DNA from: Saccharospirillaceae bacterium
GTDB lineage: Bacteria > Pseudomonadota > Gammaproteobacteria > Pseudomonadales > Oceanobacteraceae
Length of the DNA: 64,000 nt
Reading direction: 5' to 3'
Assembly (NCBI GenBank): GCA_021208685.1
Contig: JAJOJJ010000045.1
Location: 1-64,000 of the forward strand
Shown here in pieces: positions 18,709-28,565 of the stretch. The position numbers and the translations under genes were made by a program. Under the pieces are notes generated by a model that had not been told where the DNA came from, did not search any database, and saw only the letters and a program-made list of their open reading frames with translations. The first letter of the stretch is position 1, and each line of letters starts with the position of its first letter.

Positions 18709-19251
18709 ATGAGTGCCTACAGCCAGGAAATCAAAGATGCTATCCGTACCGTAGCCAACTGGCCGGAAGACGGTGTGATGTTCCGCGACATCATGCCACT
18801 GCTGCAGAACCGCAGTGTCTTCCGCAAGCTGATCGACAGCTTTGTACACCGCTATCAGGATCAGCAACTGGACGCCATCGCCGCCATCGACGCGCGGGGT
18901 TTTATCCTCGGTGCGCCGCTGGCTTACGAACTCGGCCTGAGCCTGGTGCCGGTGCGCAAGAAAGGTAAACTGCCGTTCAAAACCGTAACCCAGAGCTACG
19001 ATCTGGAATATGGCAGCGCCACCATCGAACTGCATACCGATGCCTTTAAACCCGGCGACCGCGTACTGGTCATGGATGATCTGATCGCCACCGGTGGCAC
19101 CATGCTGGCCGCCTGTGAACTGGTGCGTCAGCTGCAGGCAGAGGTGGTGGAAGTGGCCGCCATCATTGATCTGCCCGACCTGAAAGGCAGCGAAAAACTG
19201 CGTAACGCCGGATTCGACGTTTATGCCATCTGCGAATTTGACGGACACTGA
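18709..19251 (+). CDS. apt: adenine phosphoribosyltransferase
   Basis: 180 residues from the ATG at 18709 ([20 protein letters not shown]), the normal bacterial length; a longer frame begins at 18646. It makes AMP from adenine and PRPP in purine salvage. The PRPP-binding motif [14 protein letters not shown] and the flexible-loop region [11 protein letters not shown] are intact, as is the [14 protein letters not shown] segment. It is divergent from the purine permease and followed by yejK after 59 bp. Confidence 0.95.
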   Translation: MSAYSQEIKDAIRTVANWPEDGVMFRDIMPLLQNRSVFRKLIDSFVHRYQDQQLDAIAAIDARGFILGAPLAYELGLSLVPVRKKGKLPFKTVTQSYDLEYGSATIELHTDAFKPGDRVLVMDDLIATGGTMLAACELVRQLQAEVVEVAAIIDLPDLKGSEKLRNAGFDVYAICEFDGH

Positions 19252-19310
19252 GAACCCTCACACCAGAGAGCCCGGATACCTGATCACAGTAACGCCATAA
19301 GAGACAATCC

Positions 19311-20411
19311 ATGAGCCTGCGCCATTTTGTAACTCATCAGATCAGCAAAGACATCAAAGACCCGGCGGCAACGCTGGTATGCAGTGAACAGGAAGCCGAT
19401 CTCGACAGCGAACTGGTCGCCCACTTCTACGCGCAAACAGCCGCACAGTTAAAAGCCGTGCTGACGCAACGCTCCGGCAAGCGCTACGGTATTTTTCACC
19501 CGGAAATTACTCAGGCACGGGCGCAGATTCAGGACTGGCAGGCCGAGCGTCAGAGCTTTGTTGCCCTCACCCGCCGCCTGAGCAAACAGTTCGCCAACGC
19601 CCTCGACAACACCGAGCTGGCGCTGGAAGGTTATCTCGCGTTCTTTTACGAGCAACTGGCCGACAGCGACCGCCTGTATATGTTCCACCTGCGGCGCAAA
19701 AGCAGCGTGTCGATTAATACCGATATGACACTGAGCGAAACCCATTATCTGGATTTTTCCAACACCGGTTTTGGCGTAATGCTCAACATCACCGACTGGC
19801 TGGCCGAAGACGACAGCAAATACCTGACCTTCAGTTTTGGCCGTGGCGATAAGCCCCTGCAAAACCAGTTCGCCGAATGCATTGGCTTTACCGACACCTT
19901 AAACACCGCCGCTGAAACCGAAGAGTTTCTGGAAATTGTCGATCAGTTCAGCCAGACCCTGAGCCCGGAAGACAGCTTCGAATACAAAGCCAAAGTCGTG
20001 GATTACTGCATTGAGCAGGATCTGCGTGGCGAACCGGTGGTTTTTGATGAACTGGCCAGCTATATGGAAACCCAGATCAAAGCCGAACCGGCCAAAGCCT
20101 TTGCCCACTATATTGTCGATAAACAAAAAGAACGCCAGCAGAGTCAGAAGCAAAACAGCGGCTTAAGCCCGGAACAACTGGCGGCTCAGGGCGCCTCACA
20201 ACAGGAAGTTGCAGAAGCCATTAAAACCGAGCTGATTCCCGACCGCAAAAAACTGCGCGGATTTATCCGCTACAGCGGCAAAAACAAAGACCTGAGTCTG
20301 AGCTTTTCTGCCAGCCTGCTGGACAAAGAGATTATCTTTGATAAAAGCAGCAACGAGCTGCGGATTACCAAAGTACCGGAATCACTGCTGAAGCAATTGA
20401 AAGAGTCCTGA
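19311..20411 (+). CDS. yejK: nucleoid-associated protein NdpA/YejK
   Basis: 366 residues, slightly longer than E. coli YejK (about 335). The family pattern runs through the whole protein: RSGKRYGIF near 60, SDRLYMFHLRRKSS, then GVMLNITDWL, YLTFSFGRGDKPLQNQFAEC and the C-terminal region around KKLRGFIRYSG. The protein coats DNA as a minor nucleoid component; its exact role is poorly known. The gap after apt (59 bp) allows cotranscription, but the functions are unrelated. Confidence 0.9.
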   Translation: MSLRHFVTHQISKDIKDPAATLVCSEQEADLDSELVAHFYAQTAAQLKAVLTQRSGKRYGIFHPEITQARAQIQDWQAERQSFVALTRRLSKQFANALDNTELALEGYLAFFYEQLADSDRLYMFHLRRKSSVSINTDMTLSETHYLDFSNTGFGVMLNITDWLAEDDSKYLTFSFGRGDKPLQNQFAECIGFTDTLNTAAETEEFLEIVDQFSQTLSPEDSFEYKAKVVDYCIEQDLRGEPVVFDELASYMETQIKAEPAKAFAHYIVDKQKERQQSQKQNSGLSPEQLAAQGASQQEVAEAIKTELIPDRKKLRGFIRYSGKNKDLSLSFSASLLDKEIIFDKSSNELRITKVPESLLKQLKES

Positions 20412-20468
20412 TTCAGGCTGAGCCATCAACACCGCACCGCCAATCAGGGCCTGTTTATGACGTTGTTA

Positions 20469-20502
20469 AATCGCGGCTGAAAGCCGCTCTCCTGCCGCGA
20501 TT
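20469..20502. repeat. REP-like hairpin
   Basis: Outer stem AATCGCGGC / GCCGCGATT, with an inner alternative hairpin GCGGCT-GAA-AGCCGC followed by TC. The inner motif matches the one at 32949-32965 (GCGACT-GAA-AGTCGC then TC), with a compensating base change in the stem. This suggests a dispersed REP family of this genome. It lies 58 bp after yejK and could stabilise its mRNA 3' end. Confidence 0.55.
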
Positions 20503-20711
20503 ACGGCATAAGTAATGCGCCATGCTGCGTTATTGCGCGGAGCCACAGCGACGTGGCAATTTTATTCAAATAACGGCGGACAAGCATCGTGAGCACGGCC
20601 TGTTCCTTGTGCGGATGAGGCGAACGCGCTGAACAGAAATGCTCGGAAAGGGAATCGCTTCGGGCAGCCGGTCAAGGCGTTTCGGGTTAAACATCAGGCC
20701 AGTTAACGTTG

Positions 20712-20744
20712 CCGTTTGGAGTGATCCGATATCACTCCAAACGG
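20712..20744. repeat. perfect 14-bp inverted repeat
   Basis: CCGTTTGGAGTGAT (20712-20725) and its exact complement (20731-20744) flank CCGAT. No U-tract follows, so it is not a typical terminator. It could be a protein-binding palindrome or an end of mobile DNA. Confidence 0.6.
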
Positions 20745-20789
20745 TGGAACAGCACTCACGCGAAGCTGTGCAGAATTATTCCGAGGTGC

Positions 20790-20939
20790 CCTGGCAGGCT
20801 GTTGATTTTCTATCTGCGTTGCCACTGCCGTGTTAAAAACCGACTCAAAATGCTCATTTACGAGCTGTAAACTGCGCTTTTTCGTCGGTTTTTGCCTTGC
20901 ATTGACGGCCTCGAAAACGAACATCAACAGCCTGCCAGG
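20790..20939. mobile_element. MITE-like element, 150 bp
   Basis: Perfect 17-bp terminal inverted repeats (CCTGGCAGGCTGTTGAT at 20790-20806 and its complement at 20923-20939) enclose sequence that folds further: AAAAACCGAC (20834-20843) pairs with GTCGGTTTTT (20884-20893). No ORF of note lies inside. Size and structure fit a miniature inverted-repeat element moved in trans. It touches the stop codon of the next gene exactly. A target duplication was not obvious. Confidence 0.55.
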
Positions 20940-21713
20940 TTATTCAGCCCCGTCTTGCGGATGCAGTTTTTTCAGCAACAGGTTACGGATGGAATCACAG
21001 GTGCGGGTAACAATGACCACGGCTGAGCGTTCGTTATAAGCCAACAGCGTACTTTCCAGAAAGGCCCATTTACGCTCAACCTGTGTACGTAATTCCGTAT
21101 CCTCCAGTTGGGCAGTCTGAGCCTTAAAGAGTGCATTCTGCTGTTCGATACCGGTATCGGTCACCGACAGGCCACCGAAAATATTAATGTTAAAAAACAA
21201 ATACGCTGCAACCATATGCTCAAGACTGTCGAGCATATTCAGTATCCGGCGGGTTTCATTATCCAGCACCGAGGCATCAGGAATGCTGCTGTTAAAAATG
21301 GCATAGAGGTTTTTATAGTTTTCATCCAGACGGATAGAAAAATTCACATCATCCGCTCTGGCGGCAATTTCACGGTTGCTGTCAACAAACTGCGTCATAC
21401 GATGCCAGGCCGGTGCAAGCTCTGGCCAGGTTGATTTAAGCGTATTCGCCAGAGCCAGACCTTCCGCTAAAACACGGTCCAGACGCTGAGCAGATTTCTG
21501 GTCTCCGTGCTGTAACGAATACAGACTGAATTCGGCACTGCTGCGGTATGCAAGTGTTTGCAACAGTAATCGCTGGCGTACGGTGTCGGCACTCAGGTTT
21601 ACCTCAGAGTGGCGTACAGAAATGGCATTATCCGTATGCTCATTGGCATTTATCAGAGCTGAATTCATCAATACTGACCCTAAGGCCACCATCAGTAACA
21701 ACAGATGCATCAC
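20940..21713 (-). CDS. exported hypothetical helical protein
   Basis: 257 residues with a signal peptide or membrane anchor at the start (MMHLLLLMVALGSVLMNSAL). The rest is long helices, such as QRLDRVLAEGLALANTLKST and NETRRILNMLDSLEHM, with a second hydrophobic piece, AAYLFFNINIFGG. The layout resembles periplasmic four-helix sensory bundles, but no signalling domain follows and I recognise no family. The stop codon directly abuts the MITE-like element, so the natural C-terminus may have been changed by its insertion. Confidence 0.55.
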   Translation of the reverse strand: MMHLLLLMVALGSVLMNSALINANEHTDNAISVRHSEVNLSADTVRQRLLLQTLAYRSSAEFSLYSLQHGDQKSAQRLDRVLAEGLALANTLKSTWPELAPAWHRMTQFVDSNREIAARADDVNFSIRLDENYKNLYAIFNSSIPDASVLDNETRRILNMLDSLEHMVAAYLFFNINIFGGLSVTDTGIEQQNALFKAQTAQLEDTELRTQVERKWAFLESTLLAYNERSAVVIVTRTCDSIRNLLLKKLHPQDGAE

Positions 21714-22213
21714 TCGTTCGTACTCCTTGCTTGCAGTGAGTGCTCAATCAAGAGCAGCGTACAGTTTACCTGCCGCTTATTTTTTTTCATTGACTGAACC
21801 TTCTCTTTAATGAGGCTGCAGTGTCAATAGTGGTTTGTTACTAATTAGGTCGGATATCAGTTAAGGCGCCTCTGAACACTTCAGCGCCCGCTCCGGCTGA
21901 CTGAAAACGCTCAGATCAAGACCCACACTTCAGGCACTGTTAAAAAGACTCAGAAGGTGACGTCAAAGCGAGGCACAACGCGCCGGATGTTTCAGCAAGT
22001 CCTGCAGGGCACAGGCTGCCGCCCCTGTCACTCTGCCCTTTTTAGGCTGGCAAAAACCTACAGACCATGGATTGACTGGCCCATAGCCAACATGGGTCCG
22101 GCAAGCCTGCATGCATTCTTTTAAACGCTGAATACGATAAGATTGCCGCGATACAACCTGCGATCCGGATACTGTCCGTAAACGAACAGGCCTGTTAATG
22201 ACAGAGGTTTTTA
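21714..22213. other. intergenic region upstream of dmeF
   Basis: 500 bases with no supported gene on either strand. It should contain the divergent promoters of the exported protein (minus) and dmeF (plus). I found no convincing Zur, Fur or MerR-type operator by eye. Confidence 0.6.
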
Positions 22214-23236
<1,023 letters not shown>

Positions 23237-23300
23237 TCCGCATAAAAAAGGGGACAGCGTTCTGTGCCGCAAAAGAGCGGTTATTGAACGCTGAACCCTG

Positions 23301-24095
23301 TCAGCTCTTTTTGCCGGACTCGTCGGCAATGCGTTTCACGACCCGTGCGGCGGCAACAAAGCCAAAGGTGCCGGTGACCATGGTTGCCGATCCGAAACCC
23401 GACGAACAATCCAGCCTCGTACTGTCGCCGTCAAAGGATTTGGTCTGACAGACACTGCCGTCCGGCTGCGGGTATTGCAGCTGCTCGCTGGAAAATACAC
23501 AGGGAATGGAATAATTACGCGCGGCATTACGCGAGAAGTTGTACTCACGCCGCAGTATTGAACGCACTTTGCGCGCCAGCGGATCGTTAAAGGTTTTATT
23601 TAAATCCGCGACCTGAATCTGCGTCGGATCGGTCTGACCACCCGCAGCGCCAGTGGTAACAATACGGATTTTATTGCGTTTGCAGTGCGCAATCAGCGCC
23701 GCTTTATTCTTCACACTGTCGATGCAGTCGATCACGTAATCCATGCCGGTATGGATTAATTCACGCTGATTATTGACGGTCACAAATTCCATCAGTGCAT
23801 GCACAGTGCACTCCGGATTTATACGGCGGATACGCTCGGCCACCGCTTCTGTTTTCAGTTTGCCGATATCGCCAGCCAGGGCATGAATCTGTCGATTGGT
23901 GTTGGTCACACAGATGTCATCCATATCAATCAGGCTAATTTCCCCGACACCGGAGCGGGCTAACGCTTCCGCCGCCCAGGACCCCACGCCGCCAATGCCG
24001 ACCACACAGACATGGGCCGCATGCAAACGCTGCAAACCGGCAACACCGTATAAACGGCCAATACCACCAAAACGATCAAGATAGTCGGGAGTCAT
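23301..24095 (-). CDS. tcdA: tRNA threonylcarbamoyladenosine dehydratase
   Basis: 264 residues from the ATG at 24095 (MTPDYLDRFGGIGRLYG). It cyclises t6A37 of tRNA to ct6A in an ATP-dependent step. The ThiF/E1-like fold shows the nucleotide motif VVGIGGVGSWAAEALARSG, DMDDICVTNTNRQ and the central CIDSVKNKAALI. The C-terminal part has GFGSATMVTGTFGFVAA. It is convergent with dmeF. The frame extends to 24287 but the added residues are not family-like. Confidence 0.92.
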   Translation of the reverse strand: MTPDYLDRFGGIGRLYGVAGLQRLHAAHVCVVGIGGVGSWAAEALARSGVGEISLIDMDDICVTNTNRQIHALAGDIGKLKTEAVAERIRRINPECTVHALMEFVTVNNQRELIHTGMDYVIDCIDSVKNKAALIAHCKRNKIRIVTTGAAGGQTDPTQIQVADLNKTFNDPLARKVRSILRREYNFSRNAARNYSIPCVFSSEQLQYPQPDGSVCQTKSFDGDSTRLDCSSGFGSATMVTGTFGFVAAARVVKRIADESGKKS

Positions 24096-24165
24096 GTACA
24101 CCTTCAGACACAGCAGGCGTACATTCCGGAGAATGCGCGCCGTTAACAGAACGGCGCGCAGTATA

Positions 24166-24822
24166 TCAGAGGCTGGAGACCTGAGCTGCCTGCCGATCAG
24201 CGGCGGCAGAAGCCTGTACCGTGATGTGTTGGCGCAACCAGCGGGCGGTTTCAGCGATGCGGCGCAACGAAGGCTCACCACGGTCATATTGCAACAGCAG
24301 AGATTTCGCTTCAGTGGCCGGCAACTCCCCCATCAGACCGGCTTTAAGCTCAGGAATCGGGGCAATGCGCGCCGTCAGTGTACTGACCAGCAACGGCAGA
24401 AACGCAGAGGATAAGCGTGCATGCTCGCGGTAATTGAGGGTCACTACAGCGGCGTCGCCATCATGCTCAACAATCAGATGATCATTGGCCTGCAAAGGAC
24501 CTTTGACCAGATCAAAAAAAGCATTGAGATCGGCAGCATGGGTCGTCCAGACATCATCGCTGTGCACCACCGCAAAGGCTTCCTGCCACAGCTGACGAAA
24601 ACGGTAAGCACTGATTTTCTCTTCCACCACCTTAAACTCAAGGCGTTGCGGAGCCACCGCCGAAGCGGACTCATGACTCTCTGTCCCCACCGGAGCGGTA
24701 TACAGTGCCGTCAGAAACCAGGGCTTATTGAGCGTCTGAAAAAGTCCAACGCCCTGTAACTCAGCCGCCTGCATCTGCAAAGACCAGATCAGGGCAGCAA
24801 CAACGGTTAACAGATTTCGCAT
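24166..24822 (-). CDS. exported chalcone-isomerase-like protein
   Basis: 218 residues from the ATG at 24822, giving a clean signal peptide (MRNLLTVVAALIWSLQMQAA, cleaved before ELQG). The mature part follows the Chalcone_3 pattern: a VGLF..L...F..ALY strand pair, then LEFKVVEEKISAYRFRQLW (about 75-95), shared with the neighbouring TonB fusion (LEIRVLAERISPRRFYRLW) and with the protein at 41806. The family lacks proven chalcone chemistry in bacteria; lipid or fatty-acid binding has been suggested. It is 158 bp downstream of the fusion gene on the same strand, possibly cotranscribed. Confidence 0.68.
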   Translation of the reverse strand: MRNLLTVVAALIWSLQMQAAELQGVGLFQTLNKPWFLTALYTAPVGTESHESASAVAPQRLEFKVVEEKISAYRFRQLWQEAFAVVHSDDVWTTHAADLNAFFDLVKGPLQANDHLIVEHDGDAAVVTLNYREHARLSSAFLPLLVSTLTARIAPIPELKAGLMGELPATEAKSLLLQYDRGEPSLRRIAETARWLRQHITVQASAAADRQAAQVSSL

Positions 24823-24980
24823 GGACAAGCCTCCACTCATGCTTTTAAACGACTCAATAAACCCCTGTATCATGTGCCTGACCAGCATCACTCTCAACGA
24901 CCCTTTGCGCCATCCGGGAGCGGTTTTTCAGCGGTTGAAAATGTGAGCTAATTCCTTGTTTTTAATAAAAAAACCGTTAT

Positions 24981-26159
24981 TCAGTTGCGCGCCAGAACAA
25001 AGCGGAAAGGGATATCAAACTCGAAATTTTCCCCCTCCATAAGCGGCGGAACCGGCGGGTATGGCGCGGCTTTTTTTGCCGCCCGCAACGCGGCCCGGTC
25101 GAGCAGACTGAGCGTCGAACTTTCACTGGTGTCAGCCACCAGTAATTCGCCCTCCCGATTAAGCAACACACTGACGCGCACAGTGCCCTCAAGACGCTTG
25201 CGCAGCGCCTGATCCGGATACTCAACCTGATTGTTGGCCTGCCGTAACAAGGCACGGTAATACTGCATTTCTGCCTGCTGCCGGGCAATCATCTGCGCCT
25301 TTTCCTGAGCCTGCTCCTGCGCCTCCTTATCACGCAATTGTTGTGGCACTTCCACCACCTTATCCGTCACCTCTGGCAGCGCTTTTTCAACCTGCACCTC
25401 CTCTGCCGCCGCAACCGTGACAGCCGCCGCCTGCCGGGGAACCGGTGGCAACGCTGGAGCAGGTTGTGACAATTTCGGTACATCAGATACAACATTTTGC
25501 GCCACAGCCACTGTCTTTATCGCCTGCTCCTCCGCCACGACTGTGACCGTCTGCAACTCCGGAGTGTGGCCGGCATCACGCTTCTGCCAACCGGCAATGG
25601 CGCTTGTGCGGCCCGGTTTAACCTGCTGCGCCTCCCAGCGGGTTTCAAGCGCCTGGCGTGCCGCCGGATTCATTCGTAACAGATCTTCACGGAATCCCGG
25701 CGACTGCGGAAACTTGCCAATCCATGCCGTGAGCAGTAACCGGACAAAACTGCCGTCATCGATCACCAGCACCTCAACATCATTGATCTCTACCCGACAC
25801 GGCCCGCTTTCATTGGTGATCAGTACCCGATCTCCCTCAAGCAAGTCTTCTTTCAGTAAATTGGAAAAGCGGCTGATATCTTCCAGCCTGGCGTTCATCT
25901 CCGCTTCGCTCAGATTGATCGCCAGACCTTCATTCCACAGGCGGTAAAAGCGGCGCGGCGATATACGCTCCGCCAGCACACGGATTTCCAGAGCTAACGG
26001 TTGCTCAGCCGTCAGCCACTGCTGGCTGTCGCTCAGATCGCTGTACACCGCAGCCAGATAGATATCGTTATTAAGACGGCGATAAGTCCCCATCGCCTGC
26101 AACTCAAGCGCCTGAGCAGGAACCAGCCAGAAGGTCAGAAAAAAAAGTAAGAAGCGCAT
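24981..26159 (-). CDS. chalcone-isomerase-like / TonB C-terminal domain fusion
   Basis: 392 residues. A signal peptide (MRFLLFFLTFWLVPAQA) is followed by a Chalcone_3-like domain (about 18-165, with LELQAMGTYRRLNN, then LEIRVLAERISPRRFYRLWN). Next come a linker rich in Pro, Val, Ala and Glu with a helical stretch (about 260-300), and a TonB C-terminal domain (about 305-392: VEYPDQALRKRLEGTVRVSV and the AALRAAKKAAPYPPVPP signature). Ordinary TonB has an N-terminal membrane anchor; here a cleavable signal seems to replace it, so energy transfer from ExbBD is doubtful. No exbBD or receptor gene is nearby. The combination is unusual. Confidence 0.72.
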   Translation of the reverse strand: MRFLLFFLTFWLVPAQALELQAMGTYRRLNNDIYLAAVYSDLSDSQQWLTAEQPLALEIRVLAERISPRRFYRLWNEGLAINLSEAEMNARLEDISRFSNLLKEDLLEGDRVLITNESGPCRVEINDVEVLVIDDGSFVRLLLTAWIGKFPQSPGFREDLLRMNPAARQALETRWEAQQVKPGRTSAIAGWQKRDAGHTPELQTVTVVAEEQAIKTVAVAQNVVSDVPKLSQPAPALPPVPRQAAAVTVAAAEEVQVEKALPEVTDKVVEVPQQLRDKEAQEQAQEKAQMIARQQAEMQYYRALLRQANNQVEYPDQALRKRLEGTVRVSVLLNREGELLVADTSESSTLSLLDRAALRAAKKAAPYPPVPPLMEGENFEFDIPFRFVLARN

Positions 26160-26236
26160 CGTCGGTCATCCTGAGAGATTTCCGCCGATTCTAATGCGAA
26201 AAGATGACAGAAAATTGTCGGCACGTTCGTGCAGAA

Positions 26237-26707
26237 TCAGGAAATATTGACCAGCTCAATCAGGGTTGTCAGCGGTACAGCATCACGCACCAGGCGCTCC
26301 TGACGTTCCGGATTACGGATATCCTGTAAGGTCACCCGCGCCAGCACCTGAGTCATCAATTGATTGATCCCTCCCCAGTTCGCCGATAATGAGCAACTGG
26401 CGGTAATATCACACTGATGATCATCGGCAGCGCATTCCGTCAGCGCCACCGGCCCTTCAAAGGCCTGCACAATATCCAGCATACGGATCTGCCCCGGTGC
26501 ACGGGCCAGACGGTAGCCGCCACGGGCACCACGCTGCGCCATCACCAGACCACTGTCGACCAGCGCTTTCATCACTTTGCGTACCGTCGGCAGCGCCAGC
26601 CCCGTCAGACCGGCAATATCATCGGTCGACAGCTTGACCGCTCCGGCCTGCGCCAGCTCGTTCAATACCACCACACCATAATCAGTGAGCTTGCCAATTT
26701 TCAGCAT
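26237..26707 (-). CDS. Rrf2-family Fe-S regulator of the suf operon
   Basis: 156 residues from the ATG at 26707 (MLKIGKLTDYGVVVLNELAQ). The Rrf2 winged helix (to about 65) has the LALPTVRKVMKALVDSGLV recognition segment. Three cysteines, C92, C99 and C105 (ECAADDHQCDITASC), match the IscR-type cluster ligands with one extra residue in the first spacing. It is divergent from sufB and probably senses cluster status to control the suf genes and itself; an IscR-like box lies at 26836-26860. It corresponds to regulators annotated as SUF system Fe-S cluster assembly regulator. Confidence 0.9.
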   Translation of the reverse strand: MLKIGKLTDYGVVVLNELAQAGAVKLSTDDIAGLTGLALPTVRKVMKALVDSGLVMAQRGARGGYRLARAPGQIRMLDIVQAFEGPVALTECAADDHQCDITASCSLSANWGGINQLMTQVLARVTLQDIRNPERQERLVRDAVPLTTLIELVNIS

Positions 26708-27032
26708 AAAGCCTGTCCTGTCGGTTACAAAAAACTCATCCGCCCAAACGAGAATATGTCGCGATTGGTCAGAATTCATCCGCTTTGCTAGAATGCGCGC
26801 AGCCATTAAAGCATACCAATACGGTATTGATTAATATACCCGACTAAATTACTCTGCTATTACCCTGACTTGCGTTAGAATACCGCGCTGAAACCGCGCA
26901 AAACCGATCAGGCATCCCTCAGGACGAAGCGGATGATCATCAGGGTAAAGCCAGACGCAGGTCCGGCGGCACACAAGCTCACTGAACGAGCCGACATGCA
27001 GACCGGGCCGCATCCATACAAGAGAGTCCACT
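26708..27032. other. control region between the Rrf2 gene and sufB
   Basis: 325 bases without a gene. It includes the IscR-like box at 26836-26860 and, next to it, a short inverted repeat ATACC-AATAC-GGTAT at 26813-26827 on the side of the Rrf2 gene. The sufB ribosome site is AGAG at about 27021-27024. Confidence 0.65.
26836..26860. promoter_or_regulatory. type-1 IscR-like operator
   Basis: The 25-base site begins ATACCCGACTAAATT and ends ACTCTGCTAT. By eye it matches the published type-1 IscR consensus (ATAsyyGACTrwww, then yAGTCrrsTAT) at 23 of 25 positions; mismatches fall at positions 17 and 20. Type-1 sites bind the Fe-S-loaded form of IscR. Placement between the Rrf2 gene and sufB supports autoregulation and suf control. 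Confidence 0.65.
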
Positions 27033-28475
27033 ATGAGCAGCAACGCCGAAATCGAACGCCGCATTGGTAATGAATACCAGGCCGGCTTTGTTACCGATAT
27101 CGAATCAGACACCATCGCACCGGGCCTGAGTGAAGATGTTGTGCGTTTTATTTCCGCCAAAAAGGGTGAACCCGAGTGGATGACCGAATGGCGTTTGAAA
27201 GCCTTCCGTGCCTGGCAGGAGATGACCGAACCAACCTGGGCGCATGTGCATTACCCGGAAGTTGATTTCCAGGCGCTGTCTTATTATTCCGCGCCGAAAA
27301 GCATGGCTGACAAACCGAAAAGTCTCGACGAAGTCGATCCTGAACTGCTGCGTACCTACGAAAAGCTGGGCATTCCCCTGCATGAGCAGATGGCGCTGGC
27401 CGGCATTGCCGTCGATGCGGTATTCGATTCCGTCTCGGTTGCCACCACCTTCCGCGCCAAACTGGCCGAAGCCGGTGTCATTTTCATGCCGATTTCTGAA
27501 GCGGTGCATGAACATCCGGAACTGGTTAAAAAATACCTCGGCACCGTGGTGCCTCAGCGTGACAATTTTTACGCCGCGCTGAACTCAGCGGTATTTTCCG
27601 ACGGCTCCTTTGTGTACATCCCCAAAGGCGTGCGCTGTCCGATGGAACTGTCCACGTACTTCCGCATTAACGAAGCCAAAACCGGTCAGTTTGAACGCAC
27701 CCTGATCATTGCCGATGAAGGCTCCCATGTGAGCTATCTCGAAGGCTGTACCGCGCCGATGCGTGATGAAAATCAGCTGCACGCCGCCGTGGTTGAACTG
27801 ATTGCACTGGATAACTCCGAAATTAAATACAGCACGGTGCAAAACTGGTATCCCGGCGATAAAGAAGGCAAGGGCGGTATTTACAACTTCGTAACCAAGC
27901 GTGCTGTTGCTCATACCAATGCCAAGGTCAGCTGGACGCAGGTTGAAACCGGTTCAGCCGTTACCTGGAAGTACCCAAGCTGCGTATTAAAAGGCGATAA
28001 CTCGGTGGGCGAGTTTTATTCCGTCGCGCTAACCAATAATTATCAGCAGGCCGACACCGGCACCAAGATGATTCATTTGGGTAAAAACACCCGCTCGACC
28101 ATTATTTCCAAGGGAATTTCAGCCGGTAAAAGCCAGAATGCCTACCGTGGACTGGTGCGCATGAACCCCACAGCGGTCGGCGCGCGTAACTACACCCAGT
28201 GTGATTCGCTGTTAATCGGTGACCAGTGCGGTGCGCACACCTTTCCTTACATCGAAAGCAAGCATCCGTCTGCGGTCGTGGAACACGAAGCCACCACGTC
28301 GACGGTGAGCGACGACCAGTTATTCCTCTGCCGTCAGCGCGGTATCGATACTGAAAAAGCCGTTTCCATGATCGTGAACGGTTTCTGTAAAGAGGTATTT
28401 AAAGAACTGCCGATGGAATTCGCCGTAGAAGCCGGGAAGTTACTGGAAGTTTCCCTGGAAGGCTCTGTCGGCTGA
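27033..28475 (+). CDS. sufB: Fe-S cluster scaffold subunit SufB
   Basis: 480 residues, full length. SufB is the scaffold of the SufBC2D complex on which sulphide from SufS and iron are assembled into a cluster. Conserved stretches are [19 protein letters not shown] (here [19 protein letters not shown]), [17 protein letters not shown] and [19 protein letters not shown], with the conserved cysteine of the last segment. First gene of the operon; 90 bp separate it from sufC, with a small hairpin CATCCGCC-AC-GGCGGATG in the gap. Confidence 0.97.
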   Translation: MSSNAEIERRIGNEYQAGFVTDIESDTIAPGLSEDVVRFISAKKGEPEWMTEWRLKAFRAWQEMTEPTWAHVHYPEVDFQALSYYSAPKSMADKPKSLDEVDPELLRTYEKLGIPLHEQMALAGIAVDAVFDSVSVATTFRAKLAEAGVIFMPISEAVHEHPELVKKYLGTVVPQRDNFYAALNSAVFSDGSFVYIPKGVRCPMELSTYFRINEAKTGQFERTLIIADEGSHVSYLEGCTAPMRDENQLHAAVVELIALDNSEIKYSTVQNWYPGDKEGKGGIYNFVTKRAVAHTNAKVSWTQVETGSAVTWKYPSCVLKGDNSVGEFYSVALTNNYQQADTGTKMIHLGKNTRSTIISKGISAGKSQNAYRGLVRMNPTAVGARNYTQCDSLLIGDQCGAHTFPYIESKHPSAVVEHEATTSTVSDDQLFLCRQRGIDTEKAVSMIVNGFCKEVFKELPMEFAVEAGKLLEVSLEGSVG

Positions 28476-28565
28476 TTCAATACCTGACGTTACACCTCCG
28501 CACATTAAAAAATTGCAACTCATCCGCCACGGCGGATGACAGACTGAAAAAAGGTACTGCTAACC

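Larger units (their letters stand above)
20412..20939. other. repeat-rich intergenic region
   Basis: No gene is supported in these 528 bases. They contain a REP-like hairpin (20469-20502), a perfect 14-bp palindrome (20712-20744) and a 150-bp element with 17-bp terminal inverted repeats (20790-20939). The bases between 20503 and 20711 hold nothing I can name. Confidence 0.7.

Noticed and set aside
20639..20836. 65-codon plus-strand ORF through the palindrome
   Set aside because: Reads through the palindrome and the MITE-like end; no coding signs.
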